IMG/VR virus record: IMGVR_UViG_3300048918_000230
Span: 1-37,929 of that record
Direction: 5' to 3' (one strand)
DNA from: a virus
Length of the DNA: 37,929 nt
How positions within the stretch are numbered: position 1 is the stretch's first letter; every line of letters begins with the position of its first letter. Positions 7,374 through 17,830 of the stretch are shown piece by piece. The position numbers and the translations under genes are program-made. The notes under the pieces were generated by a model. That model was not told where the DNA came from. It searched no databases and saw only the letters and a list, made by a program, of their open reading frames with translations.

Positions 7374-9881
7374 CTAGTCTTTGCGGTATCGCTTGCCCCG
7401 CCAGCCGCCATTGGCCCGGATCGGCCAGTCGGCGGCCCACGGGGGCATTGTGGACATGATGCGCTCGAACTCCTCCACGCTGCCGAAGCCCTCCGGCACC
7501 TCCGCAATGTCCTCGTCGTACACGTGGAGCACGATCGGGTAGCCGGCCGCCTTGAGCGCGCGCATCCCGTACCATTGAATGTCGCGGGCCGTGGCTTGGA
7601 CCAGGTTCTCCGTGAGGCGCCCGCCGTAGGTGTCCATGCGGATCCAGCCCACCGGGCCGTTTTTCGGGTTCGTGTTCCAGCCCTCGTAGGAAATGCGGAA
7701 CTGCGCGCGGCCGTATTTCTCCTCCAGCTGCAGCCGGGGCCGATGGTATGTAAGGTAACGCCCGGACAGCAGCCGGATATACACCGCGTCGCCCTCCATG
7801 CGGAACTTAAAGCCGCGGTACTCCGTTTCGGTGCCGGGCGAGAGAATGGCGCCGACGAACGCGCCCTCCACGCCGTACAGCTCTTTGCGCCAGCCCCCGC
7901 CGTCCAGGCGGCGCCACTGGCCGCCCCAAAACTCGGGTATCTCCGGGGAGGCCGCGCGCCACTCCAGCGTGGCCGCCTTCATTTCCTCCTCCGTCATGTA
8001 CTTGTCGGCGCCGAAAGCGATCCACGCGCCCACCCAACCGCCGTAGCCACACGCCAGCTCGGCGCGCTTTCCCTTGTCGCGGAGCGGATGGTGGGAGCCG
8101 TGCACTTTCTTGTAGTTGAGCACCTCGTCCACACTGATTTTAGCCATCATGGCGGCCGACGCCTCGTAAATCTTCCCGTGGGTGCGGAACACGTCAATTC
8201 GCCACTGGACGCCGGCCAACATGGCCAGCACCACCGCCTCAATGGCGGAATAGTCGGAGCAAACCAAATCTTTGCCGGGTCCGGCGATGAACAGGCCGCG
8301 CAGGCACCCGGAAACGGTGCGCACGGCGTCCCCGAAATACCACTCCACGTAATCCAGGCGGCGCGTGGCGATCACGCGTAGCGCGTCGGCGGCGGCCCGC
8401 CAGCTCCACTCCTCGGGCTCGGCCTTGGGGCGCGCGGCGTTGCACCACGGGCAGCTGGCGGCGTGGGCGCCATAATGCTGCCGGCATCCGATCGCGTAGC
8501 CGTGTGCGACGAGCTGCTCGTCCGACCAGCCCGCTTTGTGCCAGTCGCGCAGCGGCGTGGCGCCGGCGCGCTCCGTGAGCTGGAAACAGCGGAACACGTC
8601 CGGCCCGGATTTAGGCAGGTTCGTGGGCTGCGCGTCCTGCCCCGTGGTGCGGCCGGTGCGCGCGCCGTAGTAGTTGTAAAGATCGTGCAGCCGCCCGGCG
8701 GCCGACACGCTGCGCGCCATGCTGAACAGCTTTTTGATGGACGCGGAGCCCACCTTTTGACGCAGTTCGAGCGCCTGGCGTGCGTGCGCCGGCAGCGTGG
8801 GCGATTCGAGCAGGTTTTCGAGGATTTCGTCGGTCAGCGACGTGCCGCCCTTGTCGGTGCGCGGCAGGTGCACGCCCTGCGCCGTAAGCCACTCTTTGAG
8901 CTTGGGCATTTCGGACGCCGCCGGCACCGCGCCACCCGTGAGCGTGGCGAGCTGGCCGTCGTACTTGGCGAACGCCTGGTCCACGATGGCGATGCAGTCG
9001 TCAATGGCCTGGACGTCCATTTGCACGCCGCGCTGGTTGATTTCCTGATCCAGCAGCCAATAATCGAGCTCGTCCGGCGGCAGGTCCGGCGTGCGGCTGG
9101 ACGCCTCGGCCTCGGCCATGATGTCGCGCTCGTTGTAGGCGTACAGGCGCGGCCCGTCGATCGGATCAAGGGCCGGGTAGTTGCGCGTGGCCGCGTTGGT
9201 CTTGGTGGGGTTGCGCGGCACGCTGAATTTGTCCAGTAGCCGGCCGCCGTCCTTGTCCTTTTGGTGCGCGATGGCGAGCACCTCGCCCGCCTTTTCCAGC
9301 TTGCCCGGCAGCGACCACGCGCGCGCCTTGGCCATCGCGCACCGCAGCTGGTGGAGCGGCAGCGGCGGCCAGCCGTAACGGCGCCGGCACACCAGGTTCC
9401 AAATGCGGTATTCAAAGCCGCTGTTCCACGCCTCCAGCACGCCACCGGCGGCCACGTGGGCAAACAGGTCCACCGGCGGCAGCGGGTCCGATGGGAGCCA
9501 GCGCCGACGCCCGCGTCCGTCCTTCAAATCGTAGTACAGGCTGAGAACTTCCGTGCTCGGGTGCTCGGCGTACACCTGGGCACCCACGACGCCCAGCCCC
9601 TTTTTGTCGGCCCCGCGTGGCGGCCCCCATTTCTGGCGCGCGGCGTCCCACACATAGCCCGCCTCGCTGTACGTTTCAAAGTCCAGGTCCGGTAGCACCG
9701 TGGCCAGCCCGAGCCCCGCGCGCAGCTGCGTGCCGGCGGGGAGCTCCCACACGGGCACGGGCGGCGCGATCGGCGGCGGAATGTTGGGCGGCTGGGCCTG
9801 CGCGCGTAGCTGCGCGAGGTAGTCCGCGCGCGGCATCGCCTCGGGGGGGAACAGCGGCGGGGGAATGTCGGACAGGCTCAT
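7374..9881 (-). CDS. DNA polymerase, family A, with 3'-5' exonuclease
   Basis: The product is 835 residues from the ATG at 9881, which overlaps the stop of the upstream small gene; the upstream in-frame extension to 9998 is rejected. The exonuclease domain begins with LDFETYSE (D67, E69). The polymerase domain has motif A near residue 540 (LVCSDYSAIE), motif B near 600 (RDKGKRAELACGYGG) and motif C near 786 (VLHVYDEDIAEV), where the usual His-Asp-Glu reads Tyr-Asp-Glu. A Cys-rich insert near 465-480 (C-x4-H-x7-C-x2-C) may bind zinc. No 5'-3' exonuclease domain is present, as expected for a phage replicative polymerase. It is the last gene of the SSB operon. Confidence 0.93.
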   Translation of the reverse strand: MSLSDIPPPLFPPEAMPRADYLAQLRAQAQPPNIPPPIAPPVPVWELPAGTQLRAGLGLATVLPDLDFETYSEAGYVWDAARQKWGPPRGADKKGLGVVGAQVYAEHPSTEVLSLYYDLKDGRGRRRWLPSDPLPPVDLFAHVAAGGVLEAWNSGFEYRIWNLVCRRRYGWPPLPLHQLRCAMAKARAWSLPGKLEKAGEVLAIAHQKDKDGGRLLDKFSVPRNPTKTNAATRNYPALDPIDGPRLYAYNERDIMAEAEASSRTPDLPPDELDYWLLDQEINQRGVQMDVQAIDDCIAIVDQAFAKYDGQLATLTGGAVPAASEMPKLKEWLTAQGVHLPRTDKGGTSLTDEILENLLESPTLPAHARQALELRQKVGSASIKKLFSMARSVSAAGRLHDLYNYYGARTGRTTGQDAQPTNLPKSGPDVFRCFQLTERAGATPLRDWHKAGWSDEQLVAHGYAIGCRQHYGAHAASCPWCNAARPKAEPEEWSWRAAADALRVIATRRLDYVEWYFGDAVRTVSGCLRGLFIAGPGKDLVCSDYSAIEAVVLAMLAGVQWRIDVFRTHGKIYEASAAMMAKISVDEVLNYKKVHGSHHPLRDKGKRAELACGYGGWVGAWIAFGADKYMTEEEMKAATLEWRAASPEIPEFWGGQWRRLDGGGWRKELYGVEGAFVGAILSPGTETEYRGFKFRMEGDAVYIRLLSGRYLTYHRPRLQLEEKYGRAQFRISYEGWNTNPKNGPVGWIRMDTYGGRLTENLVQATARDIQWYGMRALKAAGYPIVLHVYDEDIAEVPEGFGSVEEFERIMSTMPPWAADWPIRANGGWRGKRYRKD

Positions 9882-10063
9882 GCGGGCTCGGCCTCGGGCT
9901 GTTTGTGCTCGCACGCGCCCCGGAACCCGCAATACATCAAACCAACGCGCACGTGGCCGCACATCGCGCGCGGCGCAATCATTCCACGCACGGCGCAAAG
10001 GGATCGCGCGGGTGTTTCGTTCGCAACCGGAACGACCGGGCGCGGGCGGATTTGTTCGTCCAT
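9878..10063 (-). CDS. small Cys-containing protein upstream of polymerase, 61 aa
   Basis: I chose the ATG at 10063 (MDEQIRPRP), because the longer frame to 10285 is an antisense shadow of the SSB C-terminus. Cys and His residues in the C-terminal half (C35, H37, C45, C51, H53) suggest a small metal-binding or disulfide-free knot. The stop overlaps the polymerase start (ATGA), so the two are probably co-translated. It lies just past a hairpin terminator. No family is recognised. Confidence 0.6.
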   Translation of the reverse strand: MDEQIRPRPVVPVANETPARSLCAVRGMIAPRAMCGHVRVGLMYCGFRGACEHKQPEAEPA

Positions 10064-10078
10064 TTTGAGGAATCCCGT

Positions 10079-10103
10079 AAAAAATGGCCCGCCCCGAAGG
10101 GCG
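10079..10103 (-). terminator. rho-independent terminator/attenuator after SSB gene
   Basis: On the minus strand a CGCCC-TTCG-GGGCG hairpin (10090-10103) is followed two to five bases later by a run of six T (10079-10084 as A on the plus strand). A second small hairpin (GTCGC-N5-GCGAC) lies just before it. It falls between the SSB gene and the small gene/polymerase pair, so it probably makes SSB more abundant than polymerase through partial termination. Confidence 0.72.
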
Positions 10104-10139
10104 AGCCGAGTGTCGCGTCCTGCGACGGGCGGAGAGACT

Positions 10140-11303
10140 TTACGCCACGTAGCCGTGCTGGACCAGCAAGTCCATGTTCCAGCCCGGCATGGCGAGCAGC
10201 TGGTCCAGCGTGCGGCCACCGGCCAGCGCCGTGGGCTGGCGCACCGGCGCAGCGACGGCACCCGGCGGAGGCGGCACAGCGGCACCAGCGGCCGGCGGCG
10301 GCACCATCTGCGTGAACGCCGGATTAGGCGTCACAGGCACAGGCGCAGTCCCGGCAGCGGGCGCGGGCGCCGGAACAGAACCAGCCAAAGGGGCGGGCGG
10401 AGCCGGCGGCACGGCGGCCGGAGCGGGGGCAGCTGCACGCGTGGCCACGCCGGCGGCGACGATTTGCTCGTCGGTCCATTGCGCCTGGCGGCATTGCTCA
10501 ATGGTGTACTGCGCGCCCAGAACTTGCACCAGGCCGCCCGCCGCAGCGGCCGGAGCAACCGGCGGGGCCGGAGGTGCGGGGGGCGTGACCACGGGGGCAG
10601 GGGCAGCAGGCGCACCACCCGGCGGAGGCGGAACCGCGGCGCCCGGAGCCGGCGGCGTGGTCATACCGCCCAGCGGCGTGGCCGATGCGCCGGCCGGCAG
10701 CTGGACGCCCTGGCCGAAACCAGCGGCCGACAGGTCCGGGCCGCCTACGATTTCCGGGCCGTAACCGGACAGCGCCACGTAGTGCGGGTTCCAGTACAAG
10801 CCCGGCGTTTCGCTCGGCTTGTTGTCGGTGACGGTGCACATGACCTGGACGTAATAGCCCGGCTTGATGGCGTCCGGCTGCGTGAGCACTTCCGTGCCGT
10901 TGGCGTTGACCGCCTTGGGTGCCGTGGTGCTGGAGAACCAGATCACCCAATGGCCCGGGTAGCCTTCCTGATCGCACGGGCGTTTCATGTTCTTGTTGGG
11001 GAGCTGGCTATCGCCGTCCGTGATCTTGAACGAGAAGTCCGGGCGGTTCGCCTGACCCTGCGGGAACGCGGCGTGTGCCAGCGCCCACACTTGCTGGAGC
11101 CACGGCTCGCTGGCCCAATGCTGGACGCCCGGGGTTTTCGGGTAGGCCACGCCGAACGAGAAGTCTTGCCGCGGCTGGCCCTTTTTGGCGCCATTCTTGT
11201 ACACGAGCGGCTGGCCTTTGCTGTCCGTCGTTTTGGGGCGGTAGAGACTGCCGCCGATCATACGCCCCACGGGCGTGGTGAACTGGTGTTCTTGGTCTGC
11301 CAT
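10140..11303 (-). CDS. single-stranded DNA-binding protein, Enc34/DUF2815-like
   Basis: The product is 387 residues from an ATG with an AAGAGGATC ribosome site. Residues about 1-190 form a folded domain matching the phage Enc34-type ssDNA-binding/DUF2815 style: RPKTTDSKGQPLVYKNG, then FSFKITDGDS and GYYVQVMCTVTDNK. The rest is a long Pro/Ala-rich disordered tail holding a short TIEQCRQAQWTDEQIVAAGV helical block and ending in LDQLLAMPGWNMDLLVQHGY. The two helical blocks look like two versions of one docking motif. It should coat ssDNA during replication and recruit partners through the tail. It is the first gene of the operon that ends with DNA polymerase. Confidence 0.8.
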   Translation of the reverse strand: MADQEHQFTTPVGRMIGGSLYRPKTTDSKGQPLVYKNGAKKGQPRQDFSFGVAYPKTPGVQHWASEPWLQQVWALAHAAFPQGQANRPDFSFKITDGDSQLPNKNMKRPCDQEGYPGHWVIWFSSTTAPKAVNANGTEVLTQPDAIKPGYYVQVMCTVTDNKPSETPGLYWNPHYVALSGYGPEIVGGPDLSAAGFGQGVQLPAGASATPLGGMTTPPAPGAAVPPPPGGAPAAPAPVVTPPAPPAPPVAPAAAAGGLVQVLGAQYTIEQCRQAQWTDEQIVAAGVATRAAAPAPAAVPPAPPAPLAGSVPAPAPAAGTAPVPVTPNPAFTQMVPPPAAGAAVPPPPGAVAAPVRQPTALAGGRTLDQLLAMPGWNMDLLVQHGYVA

Positions 11304-11316
11304 TTGATCCTCTTGG

Positions 11317-11329
11317 TTAAGTGACTTAA
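11317..11329. promoter_or_regulatory. TTAAGT-type operator in SSB leader
   Basis: TTAAGTGACTTAA is a perfect 13-bp palindrome about its centre base. It lies between the SSB promoter and the SSB start codon and matches the palindromes at 7352-7364 and 22252-22264 in 12 of 13 and 12 of 13 positions or nearly so. A protein bound here would act as a roadblock to transcription of the SSB/polymerase operon. Confidence 0.7.
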
Positions 11330-11339
11330 TTACTGCGGG

Positions 11340-11371
11340 TTGACTTTAATCAATTCTGACGATGCCGTCAA
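11340..11371 (-). promoter_or_regulatory. SSB operon promoter with composite operator
   Basis: The minus-strand -35 is TTGACG (11366-11371) and the -10 is TAAAGT (11343-11348), 17 bases apart. The palindrome TGACGATGCCGTCA (11357-11370) covers the -35, and TTGACTTTAATCAA (11340-11353, TTGA-N6-TCAA) covers the -10. The same pair of palindromes recurs at 14385-14448 and 18322-18374. The -35 overlaps the stop codon of the DUF2800 gene, so this is an internal operon promoter. Confidence 0.7.
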
Positions 11372-12522
11372 GAATTATTCTGGAAGATTTTACGCACCCG
11401 GTCCATGTTGATGGGGACCAGCTGCAGCGCGGCGTGGGTGCGTTCCGAGTACAGCGCGACGAGCGCCGGGTCCATCAACTTTTTGGCCTGCGTTGGCGTG
11501 ATCGGCGCGGCCGGTTTGGCCAGGTTCACGCCGCACAGGGTGCCCAACGCGAGCACCTCGTCCACGGGCTTGGTCCAGATGAGTTTGGACTCGCCCGGCT
11601 CCAGCGCGTAATGGCCGCTTTGCTGGCCGTCGCGGAGCGCGTGTTCGATTTGCTCCGCGAGGCCGGACGCGCGCGCCTGGGCCAGCTTGATTGCGCGCTC
11701 CAGCATGCGCAGCTCCAGACCGGCCGCATCGAGCGGCATTTCCAGCGGCGTGGACATGCCCGCCAGGTCCATTGCGCGGTAGCCCTCGCGCTGCAGCGCC
11801 TCGCACGCGTGACGTCCGGGGCAGTGTTTGCAGTTCGAGGGCTCGGGCCGCGCCACCGGGTTGGGCATGTGGGCCGCCTCGGCCGCGCCGCGCAGCTTGT
11901 TGGCCAACGGGCGGAGATTGGCGGCCACGGTGCACCAGCGCCGGACGGGGCCGTCCTTGTGGTAGCTGCGTGGCTGAACGATCACGAACTCGACGTCAAG
12001 CACCTGGTCCGCCGCGCCATCAATGCCGAGTTCGTCAAGGATGCCGAGCGCGTAGTCAACGAGCTGCCAATTCTCGAACACCTCCACGAACTCGTGGCCG
12101 AACTTGTAGTCCAGCACGATCAGGCGCGCGCGGCCCGTCGTGGGGTTGTGCCCGAAAATCCACGTGTCCGGCGTGCCCCAATTATTCGGGTGCACGTCGT
12201 TGATGGCGACGCGCTGCTCCACCTTGTAGTGCGACACACTGGCCAGGCTGGCGTAGGCGCGGCCGACCTCCGCGACGTACATGTCGGCGCCCTCCAGCAT
12301 TTCGACGGTGACGGGCTCGCCGTTCTCCGCGATCATGCCCTCGTCCACCGGCCGTTGGTACAGCTGCTCCGTGAACACCCAATGCGCGGCCGTACCCTCG
12401 CGCGCCTCCGGGCCGTCCTCCAGCTCCGGGTAACGCTGATTCATCGTCGGCCACAGCGCGCACACGACCCACGCGCCGGCGCCGGACGGCGGCAAAAATG
12501 CGTGTTGGCTGGTGGCGCTCAT
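11368..12522 (-). CDS. DUF2800 protein, Cas4/RecB-like PD-(D/E)XK nuclease
   Basis: The product is 384 residues from the ATG at 12522, which overlaps the upstream stop; the longer frame to 12726 is not used. The nuclease core is visible as DTWIFG, then LIVLDYKFGHEFVEV (the D-x-K of the active site) and QLVDYALGIL, the QxxxY element of RecB-family exonucleases. Near residue 220, NCKHCPGRHACEAL gives three closely spaced Cys as in Cas4/AddB-like iron-sulfur nucleases. It likely processes DNA ends in phage recombination or replication. It sits upstream of SSB in the leftward replication block and is translationally coupled to the preceding 86-residue protein. Confidence 0.82.
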   Translation of the reverse strand: MSATSQHAFLPPSGAGAWVVCALWPTMNQRYPELEDGPEAREGTAAHWVFTEQLYQRPVDEGMIAENGEPVTVEMLEGADMYVAEVGRAYASLASVSHYKVEQRVAINDVHPNNWGTPDTWIFGHNPTTGRARLIVLDYKFGHEFVEVFENWQLVDYALGILDELGIDGAADQVLDVEFVIVQPRSYHKDGPVRRWCTVAANLRPLANKLRGAAEAAHMPNPVARPEPSNCKHCPGRHACEALQREGYRAMDLAGMSTPLEMPLDAAGLELRMLERAIKLAQARASGLAEQIEHALRDGQQSGHYALEPGESKLIWTKPVDEVLALGTLCGVNLAKPAAPITPTQAKKLMDPALVALYSERTHAALQLVPINMDRVRKIFQNNS

Positions 12523-12779
12523 GATTTCACCCCATCCGTGGGGGCAAGTGCGGCCACCTGGGCCGTGTCGCGCTGCTCGGCGTCCGGGCCGTCCTCGCGC
12601 GCCAACATGCGGGCGTGGGCTTTCTCCAACGTGTCCAGCATTTTGCGGCGGGCCAGCGCGTCCGGCAGGGCTACGAACAGCAGCTCCATGCCCCCCGTGT
12701 GGGTGCCGTTGTACTCGGTGCGGCACGTGGCCGTGCGCAGCTTGTAGGCCAAGCCGGTAGCGGGGCGTTTAGCGGGCAT
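12519..12779 (-). CDS. hypothetical protein, 86 aa
   Basis: The ATG at 12779 has an excellent GGGAGG ribosome site; the longer frame to 12887 is rejected. The sequence starts with a basic stretch (MPAKRPATGLAYKLRTATCR), continues with a GMELLFVALPDALARRKML helix and ends in a loose tail. No known motif is recognised. The stop overlaps the start of the DUF2800 nuclease, so it may be an accessory to that protein. Confidence 0.7.
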   Translation of the reverse strand: MPAKRPATGLAYKLRTATCRTEYNGTHTGGMELLFVALPDALARRKMLDTLEKAHARMLAREDGPDAEQRDTAQVAALAPTDGVKS

Positions 12780-13287
12780 GGACACCTCCCGCGACTTTGC
12801 CGAGCGTGAACTCCAGTTGCCAATTGCGGATTTTGGCCTCGGCGGCTTCGGCGCGGGCTTTCCACGCGTTGGCGGCGCGCACGGCAACGATCAGCTGGTC
12901 CGCCAGGTCCGAGCGGCTCGGGCACTTGTCGCCCTGCTCGCAATCTTGATTGCACGGGCTGGCGGGCAGCAGGCGAGCGAGCCACCCCCGAAACGTCGGG
13001 CGCGGCGTGGGCTGCAGCAGGCCGAGCAGCGCGGGCAGGCTGACCACGAGCACGTGGCCGGATTCGTCCGCCACGCGCACGCCAGCTTGGTACGCGCCCT
13101 CCAGCGCGGCGCCCTGGGCGCGGTCCAGCAACACCGGCGGCACGTCGCGCACGTCGTTGAGCTGTTCGAGGAACGCGCGCACCGTGGCCAGTTGCTCGCG
13201 GCTGATCACGCCGTTCACGCTGCCGCCATCCAGCGCGACGATGGCGTCGTCCAGGTTGGGCGACATTTCAGGGGCGGCGCGCATCAT
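12769..13287 (-). CDS. hypothetical protein, 172 aa
   Basis: Two adjacent ATG codons (13287 and 13284) overlap the stop of the upstream gene, and either may be used. The N-terminal half is helical and acidic (NLDDAIVALDGG, REQLATVRAFLEQLNDV). Residues near 110-124 carry CNQDCEQGDKC, a compact three-Cys motif. The C-terminus is a probable coiled coil (WKARAEAAEAKIRNW). It overlaps the next gene by 11 bases. No family is recognised; the position suggests a replication or recombination accessory. Confidence 0.7.
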   Translation of the reverse strand: MMRAAPEMSPNLDDAIVALDGGSVNGVISREQLATVRAFLEQLNDVRDVPPVLLDRAQGAALEGAYQAGVRVADESGHVLVVSLPALLGLLQPTPRPTFRGWLARLLPASPCNQDCEQGDKCPSRSDLADQLIVAVRAANAWKARAEAAEAKIRNWQLEFTLGKVAGGVHAR

Positions 13288-14366
13288 TGCGGGATCCCCA
13301 GCGCGTCCAGGCGGGCGCTAAATTGCGGGATGAACGCCGGGGCCACGGCCAGCATGGCCACCGCCTGCACCTGGCCGCCCGTGAGCTCGGACACGATCGC
13401 GCCGGCACTGTCAGCCGTGAGCAAGCCCGCGCTGATCGCCTTGGTGACGCGTGGCAGAAGCGTGGCCATCGTGACGGTGTTAGAGCCGTCCGTGCCGGGC
13501 GTAGTCTGCGGCGATGCTTGCGGCATAGTCGGCATCGCCGCCGGTGCGTTTCCCACCGGTGCACCAGCAGGGACCGGGGGCGGCAAGGCAGCGGGCGGCG
13601 GCATAGCAGGGGCGCCAGTCGTGGCGGCGGCGTTTCCCGCGCCCACGGCGGCCTTGAGCTGGGCTTTGCGCTCGTTGAGGTACGCCTCGCCCGTGCCGCG
13701 CTTCACTTTCCATTTGCCGTCCTGGGTCTTGGTCTTGGTGCTGGCGTGGATGCTCGCGTCCCACGGCACGCCCTCGCTATCCAGTTCAACGCCGACGTTC
13801 GCCGGGGTACTCGCCCCAGCCGTTTGCGCGCCATTGCTCGGTGCGGGCGGCGTGCCATTCGGCGTCGCTGAGGGCACAGCCGGGGCGTTTGGGACGCTAC
13901 CCGGCGGCGGGGGGATGACCGGAGCAGCCGCCGCACCAGGCGCGGGCGGAACAGGCAATGCCGTCGTGGATGCCGCCGGCTCGCTCATCGAGGCCGCACC
14001 AGTCGATACAGGGCTCGGGGAAGATGCAGAACCCGAGGCGGCCAAGGCGTTTCCCGCGCCAAAGCCCACCGTGGCCGGATCCGGCAGCGGCTTGGCGTGG
14101 CCAGCGTCCGCGAACGCTTCGCGCGCCGTGGGGATGCCGGCGGCCGGATTGTCGGCCGGGTCCAGCTGCGTTTGGCCAGCGTAGGGCGCTGCGACGGCCT
14201 GCGGCATACCGACCACGCGCTCGCCCATCACCTTGTCGTCCAGCGCGGCGCGGGTTTGCTCCGCCGTGGAGCCCTGCGCCAGCTGCGTGAACAGCGCGGC
14301 GAGCGCCAGGAGTTGCGGCCCGTCCGAGCGGCGCGGGTCGATGATTTCTAAGTTCATTTTGATCAT
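13284..14366 (-). CDS. Pro/Ala-rich phage protein with a PWDASIHA-type motif
   Basis: The product is 360 residues (ATG at 14366) or 357 (ATG at 14357), with a weak ribosome site for both. A helical N-terminus (LLALAALFTQLAQG) is followed by more than 100 residues of Pro/Ala/Ser-rich low complexity. Then comes a compact motif near residues 193-222: ELDSEGVPWDASIHA and then TQDGKWKVKRG. I recognise this motif from several unrelated phage hypothetical proteins, where its function is not known to me. A second low-complexity stretch and a helical C-terminus end the protein. It is the first gene of the leftward replication operon and faces the composite operator region. Confidence 0.65.
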   Translation of the reverse strand: MIKMNLEIIDPRRSDGPQLLALAALFTQLAQGSTAEQTRAALDDKVMGERVVGMPQAVAAPYAGQTQLDPADNPAAGIPTAREAFADAGHAKPLPDPATVGFGAGNALAASGSASSPSPVSTGAASMSEPAASTTALPVPPAPGAAAAPVIPPPPGSVPNAPAVPSATPNGTPPAPSNGAQTAGASTPANVGVELDSEGVPWDASIHASTKTKTQDGKWKVKRGTGEAYLNERKAQLKAAVGAGNAAATTGAPAMPPPAALPPPVPAGAPVGNAPAAMPTMPQASPQTTPGTDGSNTVTMATLLPRVTKAISAGLLTADSAGAIVSELTGGQVQAVAMLAVAPAFIPQFSARLDALGIPQ

Positions 14367-14384
14367 GTGCTAGTCCAAGAAAGG

Positions 14385-14449
14385 TTGAGGATAGTCAACA
14401 AATTTATTGATGCCCGTCAATAGTAGTGTTATTCTGACGGTTCCGTCAA
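14385..14449 (-). promoter_or_regulatory. leftward replication promoter with three operator palindromes
   Basis: The minus-strand -35 is TTGACG (14444-14449) and the -10 is TACTAT (14420-14425), with an 18-base spacer. A second TTGACG at 14415-14420 could serve an alternative start. Palindromes are TGACGGTTCCGTCA (14435-14448), TTGATGCCCGTCAA (14407-14420) and TTGAGGATAGTCAA (14385-14398). The -35 region TTGACGG-N3-CGTCAGAAT is shared with the SSB promoter at 11371. Confidence 0.62.
14407..14435 (+). promoter_or_regulatory. rightward replication promoter (divergent)
   Basis: A plus-strand -35 TTGATG (14407-14412) and -10 TATTCT (14430-14435) are 17 bases apart, directing transcription toward the methyltransferase gene. 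The -35 lies in one TTGA-N6-TCAA palindrome and the start site would fall in the TGACGGTTCCGTCA palindrome, so one set of bound regulators could control both divergent operons. No good ribosome site precedes 14475. Confidence 0.5.
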
Positions 14450-14474
14450 TAACTATTTTTGCCATAACACAACT

Positions 14475-17233
<2,759 letters not shown>

Positions 17234-17243
17234 GGAGGCCGTT

Positions 17244-17579
17244 ATGCTTGACCTTTTATCCCCTACTCCCGCGCCCGCAAAGCCAGAATGTAAGGGGGCG
17301 TTTGTGCGCTACCGCGAATCCTCGTTTGCGCTCAAGGCCGTGCGCGGCGTCAAAACCACGTGGGAGCTCTACGAGCTGGAAAGCCGTTCGTGCCCCGGCT
17401 GCGCGCAATGCCTGTCCATCTTTGATGACTTGCGCGAGTTCCCCGACCGCGTGGAACTGGACCCGGCGCTCCAAAATGGCGACATGGCCGTCCTGAGCAT
17501 CAAAGTGGATTCGGTGGATTGGGAAACGGGGCACGCCGACGACTGGCACGTTGTAGCCACGAAGGTGGCGCCATGCTAG
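17244..17579 (+). CDS. hypothetical protein, 111 aa
   Basis: The ATG at 17244 is preceded by a strong TGAGGAGG site, so the longer frame from 17115 is rejected. The N-terminus is short and Pro-rich. Then comes a beta-rich part with SCPGCAQC near residue 52, a tight three-Cys cluster. The C-terminus ends in DWETGHADDWHVVATKV. No family is recognised. The stop overlaps the next start. Placement between helicase and nuclease suggests a replication or recombination accessory. Confidence 0.75.
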   Translation: MLDLLSPTPAPAKPECKGAFVRYRESSFALKAVRGVKTTWELYELESRSCPGCAQCLSIFDDLREFPDRVELDPALQNGDMAVLSIKVDSVDWETGHADDWHVVATKVAPC

Positions 17580-17830
17580 ACAACATCGCTAAACAACAGG
17601 CCGAGGCCGCGCAGCTGCGCCCGCTGCTCCAAGGTGTCGCGGACGGCAAACTCACGCGCCGCGGCTACGTGGTTTTTACGCTCCTGTGGGATGGCCCCCG
17701 CGCCGCGCCCGCCGACATTAAGCGCAAGGCCCGCGAGGCGTCGGAGGCGGGCTTGATCACGTGGGGCTGCGCCACCGGGCCGCGCGTCGTGGCCACGCTC
17801 ACCGACAAGGGCCGCGAGGTGCTCGGATGA
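17573..17830 (+). CDS. small winged-helix-like protein, 85 aa
   Basis: The ATG at 17573 overlaps the previous stop. The order of elements resembles a minimal winged helix: a helix (AQLRPLLQGVADG), LTRRGYVVFTLL, a candidate recognition helix (ADIKRKAREASEAGLITWG) and a wing ending in VATLTDKGREVL. That last phrase is typical of MarR/PadR-like domains. A DNA-binding role, perhaps regulatory, is plausible but unproven. The stop overlaps the start of the VRR-NUC gene (ATGA). Confidence 0.7.
   Translation: MLDNIAKQQAEAAQLRPLLQGVADGKLTRRGYVVFTLLWDGPRAAPADIKRKAREASEAGLITWGCATGPRVVATLTDKGREVLG

Noticed and set aside
9617-11324. Long plus-strand frames opposite polymerase and SSB
   Set aside because: Arg-rich shadow translations of Pro/Ala-rich coding sequence.
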